Part shown: piece after piece, positions 10,486 to 22,048 of the stretch | Numbering within the stretch: position 1 is the stretch's first letter | Layout: each line of letters opens with the position of its first letter | Source of the DNA: Agarophyton chilense | Taxonomy: Eukaryota; Rhodophyta; Florideophyceae; Gracilariales; Gracilariaceae | Reading direction: 5' to 3' | Assembly (NCBI GenBank): GCA_030374765.1 | Contig: JARGXX010000003.1 | Location: 1,488,001 to 1,552,000, forward strand | DNA: 64,000 nt | The notes under the pieces: model-generated | The model's database searches: none | What the model saw: only the letters and a program-made list of their open reading frames with translations | What the model was told of the DNA's origin: nothing | Program-made: the position numbers and the translations under genes

Positions 10486-11360
10486 TTATTGCTGCGCTTC
10501 ATCAAAAGTGTCGCTACCGGCATTTCTTATACCCAATACCCTTTCTATCGTTCTTTCAATAGATTGAGATACCAGCCTCTCCAAATTGCGATTTGCAGTC
10601 AACTCTTTGGGTTCTCTTCTCAACTGCACTTCTGCCAATTCTGCCATCGATTTGGTCATTTCGCTAATGCTTTGTACCAAGTTAACTTCAAGTCGTTTAG
10701 AAAACAATGCTCGCGGGTCTGTTTCTGTTCTTTTTCTTTTCCCCGAAACGCGAATATCAACCACGGTTTCAACGCCTGTTTTGTCTCGTTCTTGTTCATC
10801 AGCACTACTTGGTTCTGTACTACTTTTTTGAACTGCTGTTCAAGGCTCGACATCTTCATTATCAAGGTTGCTGTTATACGTGGGAGAGACCATCTTGGAC
10901 AGTATTGGGTTATGTATATGTTTAACGCCACGTACCTGTGGCGGGCACGTAGGATCGCCTGTCTTTTTCTTCATGTAAACAATTTTGTCAAACTTCTTTT
11001 TCAGACTTTTTATTGTCGTTTAGGTCTGTCGTTCATGCGGGCGTAGCATTTGAAATCTTTCCACACACGATCCCGTATGTTCGAACCAATGGGTTCATTT
11101 TCCTCTACGCAATCAATAAGTACTGTTATATCTTCTGCATCATAGTTCCACGTACCTTTTCTTTTGCCTCCAAGCTTTGTGACAGACAGTTTTTTTTATT
11201 TCAAGGTCAGCCCCAGCTTCATCATCGTCGTAAAAAGAGTGCCCGTCTCTGGTATCTTCGTTAAGGGGCTCTTCAATGACAAAAGAAGCTCGCTGCATGA
11301 CTCAGGCGTTGTTTTAGTGCTTTTGGTTGGGAATGGGTCAAATACTTCTTCGACCTAAAC
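10486..11360 (-). pseudogene. Decayed Myb/SANT-like (probable DUF6818-type) gene
   Basis: On the minus strand, spread over more than one frame, lie the blocks GKRKGTWNYDAED...CVEENEPIGSN, then KKFDKIVYMKKKTGDPTCPP, then a helical C-terminal part (10764-10486) rich in E, R and K. The tryptophan-rich opening and the TGDPxCPP box match what I recall of the DUF6818 Myb/SANT-like DNA-binding domain of fungi and algae. Near 11000-11030 the frame shifts between the two halves of the domain, with stops in the starting frame, and another change of frame precedes the C-terminal part. The gene is therefore not functional as it stands unless several small introns are invoked, for which I see no good sites. 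The family name is from memory and should be confirmed by search. Confidence 0.55.
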
Positions 11361-12528
11361 AGTTCGAGCATCCGAGGCGAAGAGTGGCCACAAAAGGGTT
11401 TTGACGCTTGATCTGCATAGCGTACAAAAGACATTCAAATGGTTACATGGAAGCCTGTGTAACCTATGACACACAATCCTTTTCGTCGAGGGAGCCTCCC
11501 TAGCCTCATTCTGGAAAAGTAGGACTAATGGGATGGTCCCACTGTCGCGGGTTTTTTCTGAGATTCATGCTCGTGGTTGGCTTCGTAGGGATTAAATGTG
11601 TGCTAGTGCCAGTTCTCGGATTTCCGCGCTGCTTGGCATTTATACGACAGATGGAACTCGCGCTGCGTAGGGAGTCCCTAATCGCGGTGGGATGCTGTGG
11701 GAAGTGTGCTTCCTACAGCTTAATACAGTCCCAAAAAAGGTTTTTGAGTTGTCACCCCATGATATCGGGGGCGCAAAATCTACGAAGGTAGTTTCTGAAA
11801 ACTATGAAAACCGACAGATAGTAGAATGTGAAGGAAGGCTGATGTCGTCTGATCACAATAGAGCATCCGCTGTACACACGTACGTGTTTGTCCAGCCGGC
11901 GCCGAAAGTGACACCTTGCCTGGCGTCCTCTTGTCGATGGCGGCTCGACGATCATCATTGAGAAAGAAGCCGCGTTGTTTTTGCTCTCTTTGTTCTTTGT
12001 TCCTAGCTCGTTGCGCTTTCGCAACCCTCCCGCCTTCCCGACGCTGTTTAGCTCGCCCTCTCGGAGAGAGAAGGTGCTTACCTTCTCTCTGTAGCTCGCT
12101 TCTAGGTCTATTGCTGGCACCCTAAACTCAATAAATATCGAGTGTAGAGCTATGAAGTGGGCACGATATATTCTTGTTCGCAATACCGTTGAGACCGACC
12201 ACAAAGTTTGAAATATTATCAGTCTACAGGAGATATTTCATGATTTATTTACACGTGGCAAATTGGGGATCAAGCTGGAGCTCTGAAACTCCAACCTTTG
12301 GGAGATCCATTGACGCCACCGAGGTTTATGCCGGTGTGGAGATAGTTTTCTATCAGCATTCTGCTTGAAAAGAAAAGCTTCATCGATACATTGTGAGGAA
12401 GAAGATCCCGCTTCAAACTTGGCAGGGTTTGTGAGACGGTACGACTCTTGCCGAATTCATGCGAAAGTCAGCATCAACTCCCTTTTTGTTTTCTTCTCTT
12501 CTCAACCTTCAACATTTCTACTACAAGT
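11361..12528. other. Intergenic region without a recognised gene
   Basis: No ORF here looks like a protein and no repeat copy is evident apart from the hairpin at 12065-12090. The last few hundred bases must contain the promoter and 5' UTR of the GPx-like gene. A T/C-rich run precedes its ATG (12481-12520). Confidence 0.5.
12065..12090. other. Perfect hairpin with AGGTGCTTACCT core
   Basis: An 11-bp perfect stem (A-GAGAGAAGGT / ACCTTCTCTC-T) closes a GCTT loop, preceded by CGCTGTTTAGCTC. A hairpin with the same core layout, AGGTGGTTACCT, and the same CGCTGTTTAGC lead-in occurs at 47051-47075. It may be a small dispersed palindromic element or an RNA signal; function unknown. Confidence 0.6.
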
Positions 12529-13236
12529 ATGGCTGCTTTCAGCGCACCCTCTCTATGCAACAGCTTTGTCAACAAAAGTATACGGCACGCAATCAGTCGC
12601 CGTTCAGAGTCGGGAACATGCCAGCCCACCCGAATGACACCACGAGCGATGCGAATGCGTCGTGGAGCCATACCTGAACCGAGAATTCCGCGTACACTGT
12701 ACGAAGCAAATCCCATACTAGATGTTGACCTGAACCCGTTTGATTTCTCGACGTTGGAGGGAAAAGTTGTGTACGTTGTAAACGTGGCCTCGGAAGACGC
12801 CCGCACCGATGAAAACTACCGGATGATGTCCGATCTACTTGAGCACTACCACGGGTCTGGACTGGAGGTGTTGGCGTTCCCAAACAACTGGTACGGCCAA
12901 AGAGAAACACGTGCGTTGAGCGAAATCAAGGAGTTCGTGTACAGCAAATACAATAAGAACATTCGGCTTTTCTCGAAGACTGATTTGGAATGGAACCAGG
13001 TATTTGCTCTGGGCTGCCACTATTATCCGGGCGAGATCGTTTGGAACTTTTTCGGAAAGTTCTTGTTTAATCGGAACGGGGTTCCGGTGGGAAGATACGA
13101 TTTGCTCACTACATATCAGTTTCTTCACGATGAGATTGGGGCGCAAATAAGTGGCGGCTACAGCGTTGAACCCGTGGAAATAACTGAGAGCACAGAAGGC
13201 GACAGCGATCTCTCGGAGTTTGTAACGTTTCAATGA
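12529..13236 (+). CDS. Glutathione-peroxidase-fold protein without catalytic cysteine
   Basis: A 235-residue protein of the glutathione peroxidase (GPx) fold. The start chosen is the ATG at 12529; the frame is open upstream to 12448 but without another ATG. The first 50 or so residues are rich in Ser and Arg and poor in acid, like an organelle transit peptide. The GPx core begins near residue 70. Normal GPx enzymes reduce peroxides with a Cys/Sec in NVASxCG, a Gln in FPCNQFG and a Trp in WNFxKF. Here the first motif reads NVASEDARTDENY (Asp90 in place of Cys), the second FPNNWYGQ (Trp121 for Gln), and only the third, VWNFFGKFL with Trp172, is kept. Peroxidase activity is therefore unlikely. 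The ORF is intact, which argues for a retained non-catalytic role. It is convergent with the helical-repeat gene downstream. Confidence 0.82.
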   Translation: MAAFSAPSLCNSFVNKSIRHAISRRSESGTCQPTRMTPRAMRMRRGAIPEPRIPRTLYEANPILDVDLNPFDFSTLEGKVVYVVNVASEDARTDENYRMMSDLLEHYHGSGLEVLAFPNNWYGQRETRALSEIKEFVYSKYNKNIRLFSKTDLEWNQVFALGCHYYPGEIVWNFFGKFLFNRNGVPVGRYDLLTTYQFLHDEIGAQISGGYSVEPVEITESTEGDSDLSEFVTFQ

Positions 13237-13493
13237 AGGCCGCTTTGCTTGGAACCGAACGAGCGCTGCACAGAGTGTACTCGGGCGTGGAGGCCGCCGA
13301 TGCATTCGTTCACGTTGCACCGTTAGAAGAGGCCCCAAGCTCCTGGGAACGAAAATTAGAGCGAGAGAAAGGGCAAGCCTGGGAAATCCGGAACGCGAGT
13401 TTGGATCTGTTCGGTAGATGTGCGTATGCGAAAAAAGGTGTAACGCTTGTGTTTATGGCACAGACCGAAACGATGAAACGATATAATACCTAA
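13233..13493 (+). other. Small ORF overlapping the GPx-like stop codon (doubtful)
   Basis: An 86-codon ORF whose ATG overlaps the GPx-like stop codon as ATGA. Eukaryotic genes are rarely arranged so. It may be chance, or the remains of a longer C-terminus in another frame. No domain is recognised. Confidence 0.15.
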
Positions 13494-13977
13494 ACCACGG
13501 TCTGTGCAGACCACTTACTATAAATCCATTACTAATAGAGAAAACATGAGTGAAAGTCACCGCCCCCACCATTCTAAGAAATCGTTTGCCGGTTCTTGTG
13601 TCCAAATTTAGGGCCAAGTCGTCAGGTAAACCATGATCGCTCGCGTAGGCAGACCGAGTACCCGTCGCGCGTAGACTCAAACATGCTCAGCACCGTGGGC
13701 GAGTTGTTGCAATGGGTGCAGTTCTAAAGGTCCCAGGGCAGTTGCTGCTGTTTCTGTCTCTTCGCGGAACGTTGCGGCGGCGAATGGAGTTGTGGAAGCT
13801 AACGTTCCAACCTTGGGTTCCAATTCCACGGCAACGATAAGGGTAAGGCATCAACGAAACGAGCGGCAAATCACATAGTTGGCGTCGCCAAAACAGCGAA
13901 GCAAAACACACGACGGACGAAGAAGCGCCGCCGCGCAAAGGTCTCGAGACAAGCGTCAAGTGGCGCAAGACCTCTCG

Positions 13978-16422
13978 TTACCTTCGGCCGCGGATGGTTC
14001 CGCTTTCGCCTCGAGTGTGCGAACGTACCGAGTTGACCCTCGAGGAGGCGCTCTCCTCCGGCGAGTGGAACGGCCAAATGCTCCAGTGTGGGCGAGCGCC
14101 CGCTCCGTTATTCCTCTCGCGTTCCGCAAAGCGTTTTGCGCCATACAGTATGTCGGCGCCATTGTGCGCCACTTGCTGGGCATAGGCGCGTTGGAACACG
14201 CGAGAGGCGAGGTCGGGAAACTCGCTCTCCTCGACGAGTTCGCCGTCGTCAGTGGTTTCCACACTGTCAGTGACGGTGGAAGAGTGGCGAAGATCACTCT
14301 TGCGACGCGGTAAGCCGGCGACACTGGTACTAAACGTATCGGACTCGAGTTCGGGCATGTCGCTGATGGTACGTAACGCATCGTCCAACTCCGAGGTGCG
14401 TCTAAACTGGGTGCTCTGTACTGGGGGCTGGGCCTCATAGCTTCCCGACTCGGACGGGGACAGCGAAAAGGAGCCGTTACTAGTGAAATCACTGTGACCA
14501 TCGCTATCCTCGTCGGTGTCGAAGCTATTGGAGCGACTGGCCACAAAGCTGGGGGTGAGGGATGGCCAGTCGGGGGCGCTGGAGGGGCCATCATCGAGGG
14601 GGAAGCGATCGGGCGAGTGAGGCAAGTGCGGCGGCACCCCACTCGCAGACGTGGGCGCCAGCCGACTATTCAACGAAATGGACACATCTGCGCGCGGCTG
14701 GGAGCCTAGGGGCTGTGCGCGGTGGCGGGCAAGCACGTCGGCCAGCGGCTCGTGGCTGGGGGCGTTGGGGTCGGGCGCGGGACGATTCGATTTGCGCGAG
14801 CGCTTCGCAGAGCGCGTGGGAACATCCAAAGAGGCCAGGCGACGAACGTCAAAGTCCGAGACGACGCGGCGCGTGGAGGAGGTACGTCGGCGCAGCAGAT
14901 GGGCGTTGCTGAGGGTGCGCGGGGCAGGCAGGTGGACGACGGGGGGCGCGGCGGGGTGCGGCTCGACGAGGGCGAGGGCGTGCAACAGGTCGCGCACGGC
15001 GGTGGCGGCGGCAGGATGCGAGGAATGCAGCGCAAGACGGGCGCGCAAGATATTGGCCAGGGCGTGTAGGGTGACGTCGGAGGAGACGAGATCGGCCGGC
15101 GAGAGCAGGATAAAGACGTTGGCGGCAGCGGCAACGACGTTGGGGTGACGGGCGTGCTCGGCGAGCACTAGCAGCACGAGTTGGGGCAAATTGGCGGCGA
15201 CGGCGGCGGGGCGGTTGCGGTCGTAGCAGTGGATGAGGTGTCTGAGGGCGAGGAGGGCGGGCAGCACGACGGAGAGGTTGCGAGAGTGTGGGCGCGCAGC
15301 GTCGGACAGCGAGCGCGCGGCGAGCGCGGTGTGGGCGAGCTTTGCAAGCTGCACGTTACCGGCGAGCAGCGACGCAAGCAGCGAGAGCGCGGGCGGAAGC
15401 GCGGGCGGCGGGAGACGCGGAAGAAGATGCACCAGCGGCGGAAGCACAACGGGCGGCGACACAAGATGTACCGGAAGCGCGGCGAGTACGCGCACGGTAG
15501 GTAGCAGCTCTGGTGGACGGGCGCAACGCAGGGAATCAAGCAGCTGCGGTAGCAGCAGATTGTACGGCAGGTGGGCGACGGCGGCGGGCAGACGCAGCAG
15601 GGCGGCGAAGAAGGAGAGGACGTGGGGGCGACAGCGCGTGACGACGAGGGCGCGCGCGAGCAGGTGAGACATGCGTAGCTCGGCGAGAGAGGCGACGAGG
15701 TGGACGTGGTGCGCGGAGAGCAGCGCGACGAGGAAGTGGACGGCGGCGGCGATGAGCGATGCGCGCGAGGTGTGTACGGCGCGTAGCACGGCGGAGTGCA
15801 CGGCGCTGAGCAGGGCGCGGTCGCTGAGGTGACGGCACGCCGCGAAGCGCGGCACCTCTGCCAGCGCGGCCAGCGCGGCCAGTGCGGCGACGGCAGCGTC
15901 GTCGTGGTCGGCGTCGGCATCGTCGTCGTCGTCGTCGACGTCGTCGCCGCCGTCTTCGTCTTCGTCGTCGGGTCGACGGCGGTGGCGCAGCAGCGGGGCG
16001 CGCAGCAGCGGGAGCGCGAGCTGCGCCACAGCCGGCGCCACGGCGGCCGACACCTGCGGCGCGTCATTGTCAGCGACGGCGGCGCGGCGCGCAACGGTCA
16101 GCAGCGCGGCCAACACGCGCAGCGCCTGGGCGGCAAGCGCGCGCGACGCGGCGGCGCGCAGCAGCAACGCAGCCAAGTGATGGCGCGTGAGCAGCGGGGC
16201 GCGCGCCGCCGGCGCCAGCGCCACGACGGCGGCCAAGGCGCGCAGCGCGCAGCGCGCCGCCGACAAGGACGAGGGGGCCGACGCGGACGGCGCGGCGAGC
16301 GCGACGCGTAGGGCGCGGGCGAGCGCGCCGAGGTGAGCGTCGCTGGGCGCGGCGGCGTCGGCACGCGAGGCCACCAGCTCCAGCGCCACGGCCGTCACCT
16401 CCGCGTGCGCGGCCGCGTGCAT
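13978..16422 (-). CDS. Large alanine/leucine-rich helical-repeat (ARM/HEAT-like) protein
   Basis: An 814-residue ORF from the ATG at 16422; the frame remains open to 16695 but the upstream part reads like 5' UTR. Residues 1 to about 560 are almost continuous Ala/Leu-rich amphipathic helices with an ARM/HEAT-like look. They are broken by a run of mostly Asp residues (about 150-176) coded by a GTC/GAC microsatellite near 15898-15970. The C-terminal 250 residues are rich in Ser, Pro and Asp and probably disordered, ending in a short conserved-looking helix (EFPDLASRVFQRAYAQQ) and a basic tail. GC content is extreme. I do not recognise the family; a scaffold or adaptor role is inference. A copia LTR begins only about 260 bp upstream of the start, so the promoter may have been changed by that insertion. 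Confidence 0.7.
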   Translation of the reverse strand: MHAAAHAEVTAVALELVASRADAAAPSDAHLGALARALRVALAAPSASAPSSLSAARCALRALAAVVALAPAARAPLLTRHHLAALLLRAAASRALAAQALRVLAALLTVARRAAVADNDAPQVSAAVAPAVAQLALPLLRAPLLRHRRRPDDEDEDGGDDVDDDDDDADADHDDAAVAALAALAALAEVPRFAACRHLSDRALLSAVHSAVLRAVHTSRASLIAAAVHFLVALLSAHHVHLVASLAELRMSHLLARALVVTRCRPHVLSFFAALLRLPAAVAHLPYNLLLPQLLDSLRCARPPELLPTVRVLAALPVHLVSPPVVLPPLVHLLPRLPPPALPPALSLLASLLAGNVQLAKLAHTALAARSLSDAARPHSRNLSVVLPALLALRHLIHCYDRNRPAAVAANLPQLVLLVLAEHARHPNVVAAAANVFILLSPADLVSSDVTLHALANILRARLALHSSHPAAATAVRDLLHALALVEPHPAAPPVVHLPAPRTLSNAHLLRRRTSSTRRVVSDFDVRRLASLDVPTRSAKRSRKSNRPAPDPNAPSHEPLADVLARHRAQPLGSQPRADVSISLNSRLAPTSASGVPPHLPHSPDRFPLDDGPSSAPDWPSLTPSFVASRSNSFDTDEDSDGHSDFTSNGSFSLSPSESGSYEAQPPVQSTQFRRTSELDDALRTISDMPELESDTFSTSVAGLPRRKSDLRHSSTVTDSVETTDDGELVEESEFPDLASRVFQRAYAQQVAHNGADILYGAKRFAERERNNGAGARPHWSIWPFHSPEESASSRVNSVRSHTRGESGTIRGRR

Positions 16423-16681
16423 CGTGCGCGCGCGGGCTGCGTGTCGCGCGCGGGCGTGTGCGCGCGCCGCCGGTGCGGTGCGCGCGAGCGCGGTTTTATT
16501 ACGCCGCGCTGCGAGCGGCGTACACGTGGCGCTCACGCTGTCCTTTCTTTTGGCAACTCGACACAAATTCCTTTTTGTCACGTAAAACTCTTCGCTTGGC
16601 CGCCTTGCCGCCTGCATCAAGTACCGCTTTGATTCCAGTTTGCCGCGCCAAAAAGCACTTTCATGTACTGTAGAGCACAAC

Positions 16682-16970
16682 TGTAATCTTGTCATGTCGC
16701 GGCCAGTGGGTCTGCTTACACTGCCGCCGTGGCAGCTCCACTATGCGTTGTGTGCAGTTCGTGATTGTAGTTTTTAATGTGTTACCCCTCACCGATCTGG
16801 GAAGGCGGGGGTAAGAAGAACAAATGTCAAGGCTAGACCACACGGTCTTGTTCGCTTCTAACTACGTCGCTGCGTGGTCTCTCCTATCCCCTTTGTTCTT
16901 ATAATTTAATCTTTAAGTCAGGCTTTTTCCTCGCTGTAGCTTGGTCTGCAGTCAGCCTGACGCGCCTGCA
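16682..16970 (+). repeat. 5' LTR of the first copia element
   Basis: Starts TGTAATC and ends TGCA. It shares long blocks with the copy at 22049-22335, for example TCGCGGCCAGTGGG, TTTTTAATGTGTTACC and CTAACTACGTCGCTGCGTGG. Its outer edge is about 260 bp upstream of the ATG of the helical-repeat gene on the opposite strand. Confidence 0.88.
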
Positions 16971-19900
16971 AAGTGGTCAGCGCCAATCCAGATCTGCTAA
17001 ATCATCGTGTACGCCACATCGCTTCATCCACTCCATGTGCTTCTCGAGTGAAGTACGACTGGTTGCTCCGACGCTGTAACGCATTTCACGCCAGATTTGC
17101 CTTATCCAAAATCCTGATAAAAGTTGCGCAAGAAGTCCTTGCTACAAACTCGCTGAGAAAATATGATGACAAGGAGCAAATTTCCTTGCAGATGATGAAA
17201 GCTCCGGCGCCTTCGTCAGTCGTCTTTAAACCGCAGCTGTACACTCAGCCTTCGTTTTCTGTCGTCTTAACCAAGGAAATCGCTTAGATGTATGATGTCC
17301 TTCGCCTTGAAAACATCTTTTTCGACACTTTCGATACCTGCATTGGAAAGGGCAGGATTGCCTTGGCCTTTGCTTGGCTTACTGAGGTACACGAAGAAAG
17401 TCAAGAAGATATTCTACAGCTTATCTCTATCTACAAAAAAGCCTTCGAATTCCAGTTTGGGACGGATGAAAAGCTTCCATCTCCTAGTACTGAGGTCCCG
17501 CCGTCTGAAACGTTTTTGTAAAATTTTCAACCTTGTGACCAACAATCCAATCGTCACATTCGAGGTTACCAATAGGTGTGTCCTCTGTAGTCTTATATAC
17601 TAAAACAGGTACCAAACCTCAACCAAGGGCATCTAAGGCAGACATCTCGAGGGGATCTCGAGAATCTACCTTTCCGATGGGAGGAACCCGTAAAAAGGCT
17701 GCTTCCATTCAACAGTACTTCCCTGACCCCAAGTTTTCTGGAGGTATGTCGCAGTTGAAAGATCACAGTATTCGTGATAACAACATATGTAGCAGATTGT
17801 TAGAACTTTCCGAACCCCAAAAGTCCAACTTCTTTATTAGCGTATTTTCCGGAGCAGCCCGCACATTCTTTTTCCAGAACGCAACCCATGAGATGGCCTT
17901 AACGGATTTTCAGAGGCTCATGAGAAACGAGTAAGATTTTGATGCTCTTCAAACTACCGTCCAAGGTGAGCTGGAGAAGATATGAATCGAAAAGCACATA
18001 AAGGATAAGAAGATCACATATTTGAGCAGCGTTTTTAACTTCATTAGTTGATCGCATCAACTCTCATATGCCGCAATGTCCAGTCAACTTCAGATCAGAT
18101 GCGAATAATATTTGTTTCTTACGTTCTGCTGTAGTTAGACATCCATGGGCATCCCGGGCCGATGGTCAGATAACCACAGCTGGATTCATCTTCAACAGCT
18201 TTGTAACTTCTCTTCGCGAAGGTTTGCAGTTGTCCGAGGATGAGAAGCCACACGCCTCCAAGGACATGTCTACATCAGGTACACTGTATCAGCACTATGG
18301 ACGTGCCCTGGAAACTAGACGCATGCCTTATGCACGATTCGATGGTGCCAGGAACTTTCACAGTAACACTATCAGTCGGGATGGAAAGGTCATGCGCTGT
18401 ATCACATGTGGATCTGACAGGCATTTTAAGCGAAACTGTACTGCTGGTAGCGTTTCTAATCGTGTTCGAACACAGTTAAGTAACGTTGTGCCTGCCGTTC
18501 AAAACGATCACGAACTTAGTACGGACCTCGAGGCATGTTTGAATGACATGGAGCCGGGCGAATATCTTGACACGCCCCATACTCCTGTGGAACTACTGGT
18601 GATTCAAGTGAGGCTACTGTATTTGACAACTTTTAACTTGATAACGCTAGGGATGCTTCGGGTACATCAGATGTTCATTTTTTCAACAACCTCAACGCTG
18701 CGAATGCTACTGTCTTTCTGAGTAGTACTCTCCCCCGTGAAGATATTTCTGGCCGGTCTACTTTCCGCAAACTCAAGCTGGACTATCCGAATGCGTCGAG
18801 AAAGCTACTGTAGTATCCGCTCTATCGGAGAGAGCAGACATCTGCGACAGTGTTCGGGACTGCCGAATGGGTGCTTGCTACTAAGGGGAAGATTTGGTAG
18901 AGCACAACACTAGCGAGCTAGAATGGGGTTAGTAAGGCCCCACTCGCCGATGAGGGTGGTTGGTACTATGGAACGGACAACTGCTCGTTGTAGCTTGCCC
19001 GGATTTCCGGTTAGAGAATTCTGAACAAGGAACAAGTTAGTTTGTAAACCCGTTCTGGTCTCCTTTACTTTGGATTCCGCGCTCCCCTTCGTCTCATATA
19101 TGCTGTGCACAGGGCTGAGCGCGGCACATAATAATATCTGGATATAAACTTGGTTCGCCAATTAACCTCTCTATAGTACTGGAGAACTAGCTTTAAATGA
19201 GCTTGCGCCTACGAAGGGTGGGCTTGGTTGCCACGTGGCTACCCACTATATACATCGTTCCCCGTCCGGTATTTCCTTACGAAGGGTCGATTCGGATGCG
19301 CAGTTGCAGACCGAGATCCCACGTGTAACATACCACCTCGCTGGGTATCTGCGGGATGCCGCTTCATAACTTCATCCCAGCCGTTACACTCACCTATGAA
19401 TAGCATGGTACTTAGACAAAGAAATATTCCATCGGCATTCTGACAGTAGTAGAATATTACAGCTACTGCTTGCTTTGTCCGTGAAGGGTCTTAACGACAC
19501 CCTTTGACCTGAAGAAATTGTTCCTTCTGCGTTAGTCTTTGGTGAGTATAGGTCTACTCGTGTGTACACGAACGGTGCTGCGCATCTGAGAGCGTCGTTA
19601 GGGAGCCGTGCTAATGTGGCTACTTCTCTGCGTAAGGATATGGAGCTTCACATGGCAATTGTAAGTGTTAAGCTTGCTCTTCGACATGCATTATCTCGTT
19701 CTGCTGATGCTGTTTTGCATGTCGGTCAGAAGGTTCTTGTTTGGAGGGAGAAGCAGGTTGAGCATCGTATTAGAGGATGGATTCGGCCGTTTTTTCGTTC
19801 AAGCTGTGGACCGCGAGGAGAAGCTCGTATTAGTTCAGGCTTTCAAAGTCCGCGAAGCTCGTCCACTAGGTATCACGCAGGTGAAGCCCTACATGTCACC

Positions 19901-22048
19901 TTCTACAATCTCCACTATGTTTCTCGTGGATGTCCGAGATATTTTCTCGTCGCAGTATGCTCAGGAGACCTTCTTGGCAGAACATATCTCTGCTTATGAC
20001 CTTCATGCTTCTGCACTGCAAATGACTGCTGCGAAGCGGAAGGAGATTCAGAACTTGATGGACCGTGGGACTTTTAAGGTGATCCTGAAGGAGGATATAT
20101 CCTCTGATGGAAACGTTTTACTTGCTCGTTTCGCTTTCAAGATCAAGTCAACCGAAGATGGCCTGACTAAGGGGAAGGCTCGATATGTTATTGGAGATCA
20201 CAGAGAAAATCTCAAGAAGTAACTTTTTCATACCTCGAACACTGTCCAGCGCTCTTCTGTTCGACTCATCTTGAGTATGGCTGCACTACACGGATTCGAC
20301 GTGTGGACGTCTGATGTCATCCAAGCCTACTTACAATCCTCTGTAGGGCTCTAGAGAGATGTCTACACTCGTGATCTTGCCCATGAGTTCGAATTCAAAC
20401 CTCCTGAAGCTCTTCAGCCATTGCGAGCACTCTATGGTATCGGAGAATCTGGCAACTTATGGCACGAAACCTTAGATGGTCATCACAAGGAGTTCCTCGG
20501 AATGTCAAGTCTTTCTTCGAATCAGGCGTGCTACTATGTCATGGAGAAAGGTAAACTCCAGGGAATGTCTGGATCATATGTAAATGACATGCTACGAACA
20601 GGCCCCCTTGATTTCAAGGACATATGTCAGATTATGGCTCGACGGTTCGACATTTCAGAAGATGACTATCCGCCGTGTAACTTCGCTGGGTTTGCGCTTC
20701 ACCAATCATCTGATGGAACTTTGTCTTTGGACCAAGCCCGGTACATTGCAAGACTTCGTCCTCTACCTGAAGATGCTGCCTTTCTACAATTCGCATCTAT
20801 TCGTATGAAGCTGATGTGGATCGTACATAGCCGTCCTGAGGGCATGTTCGAAGTCTCTCAGATAACGCAACTAATCCGAACCCGCTTCGATGATAACTCT
20901 GGAGATTTTGGATGTTGTTAAGCGCGTTAACAGTATCGTGCACTACGTCGTTGAGAACTCTGTTTCAGTTCGTTTCCCGCTTCTTGACTCTTCTACTCTG
21001 AGAGTCTTTGGCTACTCTGATGCATCGTTTTTCGGAAATGCAGACTACTCATCTCAATTAGTTTTTGTTTTCTTCTTTGCCGACGCCGGTGTTCAGGCTA
21101 TCCCTAATATGTATCGCTCCTACAAAGTTCGCCGTATTACTAGGTATGTGATGGGCGCTGTGCTAATTGCGTTCAGTGACATGTCTGATTCAGCCATTAC
21201 TCTTTCGCAAGAGCTTCGCGCAATCCTACGTAGGGACAACATTCCGGTACAGCCATTTACCGATAAAAAGTCGCTTTGTGTTGTTAAAACGAAAGGCATT
21301 CGTACTTCGGAGAAGAGGCTGATGTTGAACATCGTTTGCGCACGTGAAGGACACTTACGTCATGATAATAGTGACAATGGTTTAGTTCGGTCTGGTGATA
21401 ACATCGCTGATGGTCTCACTATGTCAATGCAGCAAGCCTCCTTTCGTTGTATGTTGGACACTGGCAGACTTAATGCCCAACTATCTCAATGGATCGTGCG
21501 AAGTCGTTTCTCTGATCGTTGATGGTCAAGAGAGCTGATCCTTTTATTCCGAGTTGTGTGAGCTGTAAGGTTGTGACACGATGACCCCCCGAACTGGCTT
21601 TCGCCTTGCTTCGTTCACGCGATATTACACCATCTGCGAGCTTACTGTTGTTCGTTTGGGTCCAAGTATTCGGGCCCTTATGCGTACAATGAAGATGCCA
21701 GCATGCTTCCATTGTCTAACGAATGGTGGTATTATATCGATCACAACGACTGGTTGGTGGTCTAATGGTGCTTACAGTATCACGTAAGGTCTTCATTTCA
21801 TTGCAATCAGCTGGATTCGAACTTGGTACCTCTGGATTTGCTTCTAACAATCTACTCACCTGAGAATCTCCTTCGCTTGTTGCACTACCGTTTCCTGGAC
21901 AATTTAAACCTGACGAATACTTTCAGGGTTTCCTTTCGGTTTGTTTTGGCGCAAGTAAGTTATAATATTGGTGCTGCAAGCGCACGAGGCCGCCAATGGA
22001 GGCAGTGTCAAACTCTATTTTTACCGTGTATGTAGGATTACACTTACT

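Noticed and set aside
15168-16364. Many long ORFs in other frames across the helical-repeat gene, both strands
   Set aside because: Very high GC content makes stops rare; these frames give Arg/Ser/Pro-rich nonsense and mirror the Ala/Leu-rich true frame.
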